Source: Porphyra umbilicalis (Eukaryota; Rhodophyta; Bangiophyceae; Bangiales; Bangiaceae). From it: DNA of 64,000 nt. Position 1 is the stretch's first letter. Every line of letters starts with the position of its first letter. Shown here piece after piece: positions 55,141-64,000 of this stretch. The DNA lies in NCBI GenBank assembly GCA_002049455.2, contig KV918910.1, positions 114,475 through 178,474 of the forward strand, written 5' to 3'. Below the pieces are notes generated by a model. That model was not told where the DNA came from and ran no database searches. It saw only the letters and a program-made list of their open reading frames with translations. The position numbers and the translations under genes were made by a program.

Positions 55141-57171
55141 CGGTGTACCCGTATCTTCGGACCCTGCGGGCTGGGGGCGCCACGGGGCGGCCGAGCCGCT
55201 AGCGGCACGCCCCGTGTTAGTTTCCCGGCCCGGCAGGGGCAGGCGGGTCCACCGTTGGACTCGGATCCGGTTGCGGATCCCCGGGCGAGGCCCGACCGTC
55301 TCGTCTCCGCTGAGGGAGCCGGTGTCGTCCGGCACCAGCGGATCACCCCAGGGGTCCCCGGCGATGGCGGCCATCGCGTATTGCATACGACTTGGGCGTA
55401 AGGCAGGACGGGCCGCGCCAGGGGGTCCCGGGGCGACCGCAGGCGGCGCACCTGTCCCCATCGCCCGGTCGGGCGAAGGACATGCGCGGGCGTAGTGACC
55501 GAAACCGCGGCAGCGGTGGCACTGCACCTGGCTCAGGTGGACCAGAGCCGGCCGTCCCGCCGGACCGCCCGGTCGAGGAGGCCATTGGGTTGCCGTTCTG
55601 GCCGACGGTGTCCGCGCCGCCGGTGGCGTAGGGTTGAATGCCTGGAACGGCTGCTGCGGTAGAGGCCGACCCATGGGGTTCCGGCTTTGTGGCGGCGTGG
55701 CCTCCGACGTCGTCGCTGGTGGCGCCGCCCAGAGGACCGGTTCGGCTTTCGCTCCGCTCCTGGAGCCCAGCTGCAGGACGCTCTTGGCCTTGGCGTACCA
55801 GTCGGCTTTGCCGGTGGTGACCTTGACCGAGCGGAGCCCATCGCCGATCTTCTGCGAAAGCGCCACGAGTTCGTCGAAGGTGGCGCATGTGCGGTTGGCC
55901 AGCTCGGCTTGGGCACGTACCGAGGGGTGGAGCCCCTTCAGGAACAGGTACCGTAGCTGCCCCGGGTCGTACATACCCATGAGCTGTCGGCCGAGCCGCA
56001 TCAACCGCTGATAGAAAGCGCGCTCGCCTTCGTCTTGGCGCTGCTCCGCGGTACGGAGGGCCATTTCGGCGGTGTGCAGGGCGTCCCCGGGTGCATAGCG
56101 GGTCAACAGATAGTTGATCGTGTGCGGGAGACTGGTACCGACGGCGCTGCCGTGTGGGCCATTTGTTTCCTGGACGAAGTCGTCCTTGGCCTCACCGCCA
56201 ATGCGGTAGGCGAGGAGGTACGGGGCCTCGCCCAGAGTGACATCTATTTCGTCCGCGGCTGTGCGGAAGCGAGTGAGGAGCGCCAGGACGGCCAGCGGAT
56301 CCGAGCCATCGAAGAGCGCGAAGCCGTGGAACGGACCGTCCAGCAGGCGATGGCGCCTGCGGTGCTGGCTTGCTTTTGACCGGCCATACGTCGGATCCGC
56401 ATTGCGGACGAGGTAGCGGCGGAAGTCGAGCAGCGACGAGAACGGGCCATGCTTGGACGTCAAGGGGAGCGGCCGGGGGATGACCGCCATTGGCGTCGAA
56501 GCTGTCCGACCGGTGACCCGCGTGCGGGTGCGGCGCCGCGATCGAACGCGGTGGCGCGCGGGGCCGGTGCTGTCACTGCTGCTGCTGCTGCTGGGGTCTC
56601 GGGGCGGCTCGTCGTCATCGGCAGACCGCGAAGAGCGGGCTTCGGGATCCGATCGTACGCCCGCGCTCCGCGAGGCCAACGGCGACGTTGAGGCAGCGGA
56701 CCTGCGCGACCGGGGCCGGTCGCGCGGGGCCGGGGTGTTTGCCGGTGTTGGGTCAGTGGGCCGGGGTCCACTAGCGGTCGACATCGGCAACGTCCCAGTT
56801 GGGTCGCGCAACGTTGTCACGTCGGCGCGTAGCTCTCGGACGGAAGCGGCCAACGTACGCACGAGCGTCGTTAACTCGGCGACCGCCGATTGCTCCGCGC
56901 GACGACTAGTATCGCCGAGGGAAGCGCCCGAGCCGCCCGAAGCGGGAGCCGCTGCGGTTGGATCGGGGAGACCAGAGGCATCGTGGGGAAGAGAGGGAGT
57001 CGTAGTCGCAGGGGCTGACCCGTCTGCCGTACGCCGAGCGTCAGCGCCCGTATCATGAGGGGGGGCAAAGCGCGGGGGATCGGCACCCCCGCTCGCCATC
57101 GGAGATAGGTTGGCTTCTTGTCTTGAGATAGCACAAACCCGGACACGACGGCACCACGGCCCGTCGGGCAC
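55087..57171 (-). CDS. gag: Chromovirus gag
   Basis: Likely start is Met at 57099 (670 codons); an upstream start at 57171 is possible. The N-terminal third is Pro/Ser/Thr/Arg-rich with polyserine; the middle is a helical capsid-like region (LDFRRYLVRNADPTYG, FALFDGSDPLAVLALLTRF, LRYLFLKGLHPSVRAQAEL); near the C-terminus is a single complete zinc knuckle, CHRCRGFGHYARAC (CX2CX4HX4C). It would form the cytoplasmic particle and bind element RNA. The frame is intact; the last residues before the stop at 55087 belong to a frame change into the protease. Confidence 0.85.
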   Translation of the reverse strand: MPDGPWCRRVRVCAISRQEANLSPMASGGADPPRFAPPHDTGADARRTADGSAPATTTPSLPHDASGLPDPTAAAPASGGSGASLGDTSRRAEQSAVAELTTLVRTLAASVRELRADVTTLRDPTGTLPMSTASGPRPTDPTPANTPAPRDRPRSRRSAASTSPLASRSAGVRSDPEARSSRSADDDEPPRDPSSSSSSDSTGPARHRVRSRRRTRTRVTGRTASTPMAVIPRPLPLTSKHGPFSSLLDFRRYLVRNADPTYGRSKASQHRRRHRLLDGPFHGFALFDGSDPLAVLALLTRFRTAADEIDVTLGEAPYLLAYRIGGEAKDDFVQETNGPHGSAVGTSLPHTINYLLTRYAPGDALHTAEMALRTAEQRQDEGERAFYQRLMRLGRQLMGMYDPGQLRYLFLKGLHPSVRAQAELANRTCATFDELVALSQKIGDGLRSVKVTTGKADWYAKAKSVLQLGSRSGAKAEPVLWAAPPATTSEATPPQSRNPMGRPLPQQPFQAFNPTPPAARTPSARTATQWPPRPGGPAGRPALVHLSQVQCHRCRGFGHYARACPSPDRAMGTGAPPAVAPGPPGAARPALRPSRMQYAMAAIAGDPWGDPLVPDDTGSLSGDETVGPRPGIRNRIRVQRWTRLPLPGRETNTGRAASGSAAPWRPQPAGSEDTGTPCLGSCIPAVYHPRGPRL

Positions 57172-57326
57172 CGTCGAGCGACTCCCCCGGCCTGCAACAA
57201 CAGCCGCCGGGTGACCGGGACCACAAAGTGGTCACGTCACGTGAACCGTCAGGGGCGTCCGCACCGTTGTCGCCGGGGCTCGCGAGAGGAGAGGCGTCCC
57301 TCGAAAGGGACGACGCCCTCTCCCCT

Positions 57327-57338
57327 GCTGATTTACCA
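57327..57338 (-). other. Putative primer-binding site
   Basis: Two bases after the 5' LTR end (GCCACA), in element orientation, comes TGGTAAATCAGC. The leading TGG fits complementarity to a tRNA CCA end. The matching tRNA is not identified. Confidence 0.5.
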
Positions 57339-57340
57339 AG

Positions 57341-58663
57341 TGTGGCAACAAAGAAGGCGCGAACAAATACCCTAGTGTCTATTCTACCATGAGCGAGGAT
57401 CAACTGATCCAGCCAAAAGGATCATTTGATCCTGTCAGGAAATCGTCGATTCCAGCGTTTCTTCATATGAGAATGGATGATCTGGTGCCTACAAACTCGT
57501 TTGGTTGAGCTTCCGCGCGAGACCATACGGATTTAAAGCATCAGCCCAAGCTTGGTGGGGGGGCAACCACCTCAGCCTGGCTGCTACGAAGAGATCCCGC
57601 TCTTTACGAACCAGGAGAGCCCGTTCTGGCTCGGCCAACGTCGACCACCTCCCTCCCCCCCCCTCCAGAAGACCTGTAAACAGCGATTTCGCCGTGCAAC
57701 ACCGCCCAGTCGCACTTCACGGCGACCCTTTCTGCCAGTCTTTGCTTCAGATGCGGATGGAGACGAACATGAAAGGCTACGCGGACGCTCTTCAGAGGCT
57801 GTTGGCACCCACAAAAGTGAGAGCACTCCAAGCGGTGGGCGCCATGAGAAGTCCAAAAACAGCTGATGCAGGACCCCTCTGACCCCGCCGTGTCCCCTCC
57901 CCCCCCCCCCCCCCCCCCCTCACTTTTCTCTGCCCATCCTCGCATCTGTTTCTCTCTGACCCTTCGGCGATCTTCGTACAGTTTGGTGCTCCCAGCACTG
58001 CGCTTTGCCCCCCCTGCTTGCCCACATATGCATTCCCGGAGGCGCTGGTCACAACCCTATTGAAAAGCGGGGTAGTGGCCGGAACTGAGCTGGCGCGGGC
58101 ATGCTGCCCCCTCCAGGGGTTTGCCATAGGTACTTCCTCTCTATCTGGGGCGAAGCGTAGCCCAACACCTTCTAGGAGACGACCCTCCCCCACCGCCATG
58201 GACCTCCTGGGCGTGGAAAACATTTACGCTCCCTGGCCTCCCGAGGACATTTGCCCAAGAGTTAAAGCTCCATCTGCTCGCCCAAGTCTAAACCGGCACC
58301 GCTGATCCCATTTCTGCCGTCAGAATCGGGTTGCGCTCAGCGATTTCCTCAGCACAGCCCAGCCAAAACCAGGATCAATTGATCCTTTTAGGATCATTTG
58401 ATCCAGATGGTAGAATAGACACTAGAACCACACTGGCAGTACAAAAGAGAAGGACCTAAAGGGTCAACCTACCGAGAGGACCTAGACGGCGCAAAGGCGC
58501 TCAAAGGCTAGGACTCGAGAGGGACACCAAGATTTAGATGGCGAGCAAGACGGGGCGGCGCGGGGCAAGGCCGGCGCCGTAATAACAAGACGAAAACAGA
58601 CGAAAAGGAGAGACGAAAGAGTAACCCCTGGCCCGAATAGGGGGGCTACTTAGGGAGGGACAG
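57341..58663 (-). repeat. 5' LTR of the chromovirus, split by an insertion and cut by a gap
   Basis: 57341-57375 and 58426-58663 match 47458-47492 and 47493-47730 of the other LTR with about five substitutions and no indel. The remaining ~93 bp expected before the element edge is missing at the N. The split is a transposon with duplicated CTAG. Confidence 0.9.
57376..58421. mobile_element. 1,046 bp non-autonomous DNA transposon with long inverted ends
   Basis: Perfect terminal repeats TGTCTATTCTACCAT and ATGGTAGAATAGACA, followed inward by subterminal palindromes GGATCAACTGATCC and GGATCATTTGATCC on the left and GGATCAATTGATCC and GGATCATTTGATCC on the right. The inverted similarity spans roughly 60 bp. 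The flanking CTAG is duplicated; the intact LTR shows one CTAG at 47489-47492. If the duplication is read as TA only, the ends become GTGTCTATTC and fit Tc1/mariner. No transposase is encoded. A 21-base C run lies inside (57899-57919). Confidence 0.93.
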
Positions 58664-58664
58664 N
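58664..58664. other. Assembly gap or unresolved base (N)
   Basis: The only ambiguous base in the window. The LTR copy stops and the ankyrin reading frame loses its natural end exactly here, so this is most likely a scaffold join of unknown size rather than one missing base. Confidence 0.85.
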
Positions 58665-61600
58665 GGAAGGCGGCGCGCTTGGAGGTGTCGTAATTGACCG
58701 CCACGTAGTCCACCAGCTTGGACACCACCGCGTCCGTATCCCAGCTCATCGCCCCCGCAAAGAAGGTCTCACCAAAAGGCTCGACGGGTGCCTCGGCCAC
58801 CGCGTGCGCGCCGCCCACCAGCTGGTCAGGAGGACGATGTCCACCCAACGGGCCGTCCGGGTCCCCGGCGGAGTCCACGGCCAGGTGCGGCGTGGCATTT
58901 GGGCGCTGTGCGTCGACAACCGCGTCCACCACGTATTCCACGGCGGCATCGCGCATGGCGTCTGAAGGCTTCCCAAACACGTCCTCGGCCGCGTTGTCCG
59001 CCGGCTCTGCGGCGCTGCCCGTGTCCTCCACCTCCGACACCTCTTGGACGAACTCATCGCCTGCGCCGGCGTCCATCCCAGCCACCTGGACCGCGTAGCC
59101 GAGCTGCTTGTCCAGCTCCTCCAGGGACGGGAAGGGGCGCAAAAGGCCCTCCAGCTGCGTCAACTGGCCTGGCGTCATGCTGCCCTTGGCATCTTGCACG
59201 CAGCGCAGAAACTCCCGAGCGGCAGCAAAGTTGGTGGGGTTGGCCATGTACCCGTACACCACCGCCGCCCCCGTCGCGCTCTCTGCAAACGCAACGACCG
59301 CGTCGACCCCAATGTTCAAGGCGCCGCCTACGACGGGCGCCAGGCTCAGGCCGAGCTTGACCAGCGTCTTGGCCACTGCCGCCTTCTTGTCGCGCTGCTC
59401 CTTGTCGTGAACGTGCTGCTGCAGACCACGTAGCTCCTCCATTGTGCCCTGCACCAGGCGGCACGTGGTGGTGAGCGCGTCCCCAAGACCGTTGAGCCGG
59501 TGGTGCACCAGGAACAGCTCAGCGTAAAAGACCTTGTGGAGATGTAGCGCCGTGGTAATGTCGGGCTGGTGGTAGTCTTCCACGAGGCCGTGCTTGGCCG
59601 CGTCTCTGATGATGGCGGCAACAAGATGCGCGTCCCCCTCCTGCAAATGGCCCAGCACCGGCTCGTACACGTTCTCAGAAAAATGGATGCGCCGCGCCTT
59701 GGTCTTCTCTGCAGCCTCCCCCACAAAGATGCCCAGACCCTCGGCATACACCAGCACATGGTGAGCGCACCGCAGGCAGCGCACGTCCTTGATGCGACTG
59801 GTCGTGAGGTCCCGCTTGAGGGCGGCCACATTCAGCGCGTTCGACTCGGACACAAAGCCGTCGAGCACCCCGTGCAGCTCTGCGAGGGCTCGGTCTGCCG
59901 CACTTACAACAGCCACCTGGCTCCTGGCTTCTGCAACCGCCGCACGCCACTCGGCCCGGGCGTTTTCGCGCTCCTGCTCAGTCAAGCAGGGGGTTTCGTC
60001 GAGGATAGAGCGCAGCCGCTTGGCCTTGGCAGACCGAAGGGCTCGAGTAGCACTGGGGCGAATACCATCCGGCACGGTCGCGCCCCAGGCAACCAGCACT
60101 TCGACCATATCATAAGCTCCCTCAGTGACAGCAGCCTCCAGAGCAGAACGGTCGCGGCCGCTGCAATCTACCAGAGCCCCAGCCTTGAGCAGCATCTCCA
60201 CCAACTCTTTAAACCGTTTCTGAGCCGCCCAGCGCAGCACCGTCCAGCCGTCCTTGTCCGCCGCAATGACGTCCGCGCCCTCGTCCACGAGCACCTCCAC
60301 CACATTCTTGAGCCCGCGCGTAGCCGCCCAGCGCAGCGGCGTCGAGCCATCCTTGTCCGCCGCATTGATGTCCGCGCCCGCGTCCACGAGCTCCTTCACC
60401 ACATCCTTTTGCCCCCACATAGCCGCGCGGCGCAGCGGCGTCGAGCCATCCTTGTCCACCGCATTGACGTCCGCGCCCGCGTCCACGAGCTCCTTCACCA
60501 CATCCTTGTGCCCCTGCGTGGCCGCGCAGCACAGCGGCGTCGAGCCATCCTTGTCCGCCGCGTTGACGTCCGCGCCCGCGTCCACGAGCACCTTCACCAT
60601 ATCCTTGAGCCCGCGCGTAGCCGCCCAGCGCAGCGGCGTCGAGCCATCCTTGTCCGCCGCATTGATGTCCGCGCCCGCGTCCACGAGCTCCTTCACCACA
60701 TCCTTTTGCCCCCACATAGCCGCGCGGCGCAGCGGCGTCGAGCCATCCTTGTCCGCCGCATTGACGTCCGCGCCCGCGTCCGCGAGCACCTTCACCACAT
60801 CCTTGTGCCCCTGCGTGGCCGCGCAGCACAGCGGCGTCGAGCCATCCTTGACCGCCGCATTGATGTCCGCGCCCGCGTCCACGAGCTCCTTCACCACATC
60901 CTTATGCCCCCACATAACCGCGCGGCGCAGCGGCGTCGAGCCATCCTTGTCCGCCGCAATGACGTCCGCGCCCGCGTCCACGAGCTCCTTCACCACATCC
61001 TTGTGCCCCTGCGTGGCCGCGCAGCGCAGCGGCGTCGAGCCATCCTTGTCCGCCGCGTTGACGTCCGCGCCCCCGTCCACGAGCTCCTTCACCACATCCT
61101 TGTGCTCGCGCCAAGCCGCGCAGCGCAGCGGCGTCCAGCCATCCTTGTCCGCCGCGTTGACGTCCGCGCCCGCGTCCACGAGCACCTTCACCACATCCTT
61201 GAGCCCGCGCGTAGCCGCGCAGCGCAGCGGCGTCGAGCCATCCTTGTCCGCCGCATTGATGTCCGCGCCCGCGTCCACGAGCTCCTTCACCACATCCTTG
61301 TGCCCCCACATAGGCGCGCGGCGCAGCGGCGTCGAGCCATCCTTGTCCGCCGCATTGACGTCCGCGCCCGCGTCCACGAGCTCCTTCACCACATCCTTGT
61401 GCCCCTGCGTGGCCGCGCAGCACAGCGGCGTCGAGCCATCCTTAACCGCAGCGTTGACGTCCGCGCCCGCGTCCACGAGCACCTTCACCACATCCTTGTG
61501 CTCGCGCCAAGCCGCGCAGCGCAGCGGCTTCGAGCCATCCTTGTCCGCCGCGTTGACGTCCGCGCCCGCGTCCACGAGCACCTTCACCATATCCTTGAGC

Positions 61601-62274
61601 CCGCGCGTAGCCGCCCAGCGCAGCGGCGTCGAGCCATCCTTGTCCGCCGCATTGATGTCCGCGCCCGCGTCCACGAGCTCCTTCACCACATCCTTTTGCC
61701 CCCACATAGCCGCGCGGCGCAGCGGCGTCGAGCCATCCTTGTCCGCCGCATTGACGTCCGCGCCCGCGTCCACGAGCACCTTCACCACATCCTTGTGCTC
61801 GCGCCAAGCCGCGCAGCGCAGCGGCGTGGAGCCATCCTTGTCCGCCGGGTTGACGTCCGCGCCCGCGTCCACGAGCACCTTCACCACATCCTTGTGCCCC
61901 CACATAGCCGCGCAGCACAGCGGCGTCCAGCCATCCTTGTCCGCCGCGTTGACGTCCGCGCCCGCGTCCGCGAGCACCTTCACCACATCCTTGTGCCCGA
62001 GCACAATCGTGGAGCCCAGCGGCGTCCAGTCGTACTCGTTTGCCGCGTTGACGTCCGCGCCCGCGCCCGCGAGCATCTTCACCAAATCCTTGTGCCCGCC
62101 TTCAACTGCCACCCACAGCGCCTTCTTGCCCGCGTGCCCCTTGCATGCCAGCTGCCCCGAGGTGCCAGACACCGCCGCCGTCACCACCGCCACATCGTGT
62201 GCCTCTAGAGCGGCAAGGAGCGCGTGCTCAGCCGCTACAATGGCACCCCGTCCGTCACGGACCGCATCTTCCAT
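58665..62274 (-). CDS. Ankyrin-repeat protein with hydrophobic C-terminal region, 3' end cut
   Basis: Likely start is ATG at 62274 (MEDAVRDGRGAIVAAEHALL); an in-frame start at 62400 would add a low-complexity leader. About 21 ankyrin repeats of 33 residues follow (62.1-60.1 kb), most matching DKDGSTPLRxAAxxGxKDVV plus KxLVDAGADVNAA; several differ by only one or two residues. After the array comes a 450-residue region with a likely coiled coil (TEQERENARAEWRAAVAEA), a Cys pair (RCLRCAHHVL), a helical part (FLVHHRLNGLGDAL) and a hydrophobic segment (LVKLGLSLAPVVGGALNIGV, VVAFA) that could insert in a membrane. The frame is open to the N at 58664, so the true C-terminus is missing. Ankyrin arrays bind proteins; the target is unknown. 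Confidence 0.85.
60130..62110. repeat. 99 bp coding repeats of the ankyrin array
   Basis: Each ankyrin unit is 99 bp and many are over 95% alike. Unit types by their variable core (AMWGQ/AMWGH, ATRGL, AWREH, ATQGH) recur in partial cycles, for example AMWGQ-ATRGL at units 4-5, 14-15 and 17-18. This shows duplication of blocks of two or three units. Confidence 0.85.
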
Positions 62275-62399
62275 ACCGGCACCCGCCCAAGCCCGGACCA
62301 CCGCGTCACCGCCGGGCGGCCGGCGCGGGCGGGCACCCCCGTCGCCGTCGCCCACCGCCCTCCCTCCAACCCCGTCCGACCGTCCCCGCGCCCACGTCA

Positions 62400-64000
62400 C
62401 GAGCCACGCCCCACACCCCCCGCTTCACGACCGGGGAGTGGCTGCCCGCCGGGCGCGTCGGCCCACCCGCGCACCCCCCGGGTCAGTCACCCGCGATGTC
62501 ACGGCCGCCAACGGCACGTGCCGCCCCGCCCCCCTACCGCGGGTGGAGGGGCCCCAGCAGCGCGTCGGGTGGCCACCACGTCGGGAGGGCCACCAAGGCG
62601 CCCAAGACGACGGCAGCGATGTCGGGCGCCCACCGGGGGACCGCACCGAGCGCGCGGGCACAAGCAAAGAGGCGCCGCGGCCAGGGGGTGACACCGTTGG
62701 CGGCCCACCGCCGGGCGCACACGACACGCCACGGGGGGGGGGGACGCCTGCTTCCGCTTCACCGACGGCGCGTGCAGCAGCACCGGCACCGGCACGCGGG
62801 GCGGCCACACACGCGCGCGGCCGCGCACGCGGATCCAGTACGCCGATCCAGGGGGCGTCTCCAGCGGCGGGGGCGGCGCACAAAGCGGGGGCAAAGGGGA
62901 CGAGGGGGGGGGGCACACTACCAGCGGCGCGACAGGGGCGAGCAGCACCGCCTGCCCGCCGGATGCGGAGGGGTGGTCGATAGCGACGCGCGGTAGCGGC
63001 CGCCGTTTCTCCTGCCTAGACAGCCCAAGACGGGTAATAGCTATGGTTGCCCAATTGGTTCGCGCGGCCGAACCAGTTCATCCGATGTGTTCGGTAGCCA
63101 ATAACCAGTTTTTAAACTAGTTTGTTGGGCAAGGGCGAGCGCCAGCCACAAATGAGACTGGGTGACTGTGGCTCCGCAGCAAGTGGGTCACAGCCACCCA
63201 AGAGGTGACCAGTGCACGGACAGCCCGCACGGCAATCTCAGCCGTGTTGGCCCATCCCGGGCATGGGCAATCCACTCTCCGAGGCCTCGCCGACCCAAGC
63301 GCCACACTCGTCCCCCCCCCACCCTATCCTGTTCCGCTGTCTCTGTTGCTCTCGGTGCCACGCCTAACGAGCCCGTTGCAAGTCTACCTCCCTCCTCGCG
63401 CCCCCGCCGAACGCTCTGTCGTCGGTTGGTCATTGGTGCCTTGTGCTGTACCCACGCTGGTGTTTGACTTGTTGTAGGCATCCGTCTACTGCACCGCATA
63501 GGGTTGTGGCATCATCCCTCATCATCACGTCCAGCCGCATGGTATGATACATGGAATTGTGCTCGTGTGTGTTTGTGGGTGATACGTTTGTAGGTGATAT
63601 GTGGACGTCGCTCGAGCTGCCAGTACATGTGATGCTGTCTGTGTGCAGCGCGTCTGACACGAGCATCTGTCTCCTCTGCGCGGCGTTCCCTTCTCTTTTG
63701 CTTCTGTGTGCATGATGTGTTCTTGGCATGCGCATTGGTCCTCCTTGTTTCTTTTCTTTCCCAGATCTACGCGAGGCTGCTAGGTACATGCACCTTCACT
63801 CTTCCCGCACGGCGTCGTGAAGCGTGCGTGGCGGTCCTTTTCCTGTGCGGGCGTGTGAGGTGTGGTTGCCCGACTTGTGTGCGGGAGCCATAGTGGGCTC
63901 GCAGCATGGGAAGCGTCGGCGACGGGGCCGGTGTGAGAGACGAAGACACGAGTCGTCGGATCTGGTCGTGCACGCGTCATCAAGTTGGGACTCGTCAGCA
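62400..64000. other. Upstream region of the ankyrin gene, no further gene seen
   Basis: 62.4-63.0 kb is GC-rich with open frames on both strands that translate to Pro/Arg/Ala-rich sequence without motifs; part of it may be promoter or 5' leader of the ankyrin gene. 63.0-64.0 kb is near balanced composition with short open frames only. No repeat or RNA gene was recognised. Confidence 0.45.

Larger units (their letters stand above)
47458..58663 (-). mobile_element. Nearly complete Ty3/gypsy chromovirus with an antisense ORF
   Basis: Minus-strand order: 5' LTR (right, split by an insertion and cut by the gap), putative primer-binding site, gag, protease, RT, RNase H, integrase, chromodomain, extra domain, then a long opposite-strand ORF, polypurine tract and 3' LTR (left). 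The two LTRs differ at about five of 269 comparable positions, so insertion was fairly recent. Lesions: frame changes at the gag-protease-RT junction, one TAA in RNase H, and the split LTR. The left flank is GCCAC; the right flank is lost at the N, so the target duplication cannot be read. Confidence 0.92.

Noticed and set aside
59569..62983. Two very long + strand open frames (about 880 and 910 codons) across the ankyrin gene
   Set aside because: They are antisense shadows of the 99 bp GC-rich ankyrin repeats: the repeat length is a multiple of three, so a stop-free unit stays open throughout. The minus-strand translation is an unmistakable ankyrin protein.

Overview
The window looks like nuclear DNA of a very GC-rich eukaryote. 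It has mononucleotide C/G runs of up to 27 bases, chromatin and telomere-type proteins, and a dense mix of eukaryotic transposons. A Bangiales red alga (Porphyra/Pyropia type) or another GC-rich alga would fit, but this is a guess from composition and element content. There are no bacterial operons, CRISPR arrays or convincing RNA genes.

Layout. 1-7.4 kb: extremely GC-rich DNA with a direct duplication, a remnant of a non-LTR retrotransposon C-terminus (+), and a minus-strand multi-PHD chromatin-protein region whose ePHD part is tandemly repeated with a period of about 905 bp. 8.0-15.9 kb: a satellite array whose 331-332 bp unit is a dimer of related ~161/171 bp monomers; a 740 bp non-autonomous hAT element with an 8 bp target duplication sits inside it. 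15.9-21.4 kb: a decayed Ty3/gypsy chromovirus (+) whose gag begins exactly where the satellite stops. 21.4-25.8 kb: minisatellites. 25.9-28.6 kb: a broken PIF/Harbinger transposase (minus) with a repeat-expanded Gly/Ala linker. 28.6-32.2 kb: nothing recognisable. 32.3-37.4 kb: a Harbinger-type gene pair, MYB/SANT-like ORF1 (+, broken) converging on a transposase (minus). 37.4-42.9 kb: short fold-back elements. 42.9-44.7 kb: a POT1-like telomere end-binding protein (minus). 46.3-47.3 kb: a Tc1/mariner-like transposase pseudogene.

47.46-58.66 kb: the most interesting object, a nearly complete Ty3/gypsy chromovirus on the minus strand. It has ~98% identical LTRs, a polypurine tract, a possible primer-binding site, gag, and pol ending in chromodomain plus an extra C-terminal domain. 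It also carries a long ORF on the opposite strand (828 codons) that converges on pol; the two stop codons overlap within CTAA. Its 5' LTR is split by a 1,046 bp element with perfect terminal inverted repeats. A single N at 58,664 marks an assembly join. 58.67-62.27 kb: a minus-strand protein with about 21 nearly identical ankyrin repeats, cut off at the join. 62.3-64 kb: no recognisable gene.

Most mobile-element genes carry stops or frameshifts, so the region reads as a heterochromatin-like landscape around a few host genes (PHD/ePHD protein, POT1-like protein, ankyrin protein). Frames in host genes also shift at long G/C runs; sequencing error and real decay cannot be separated from this sequence alone.
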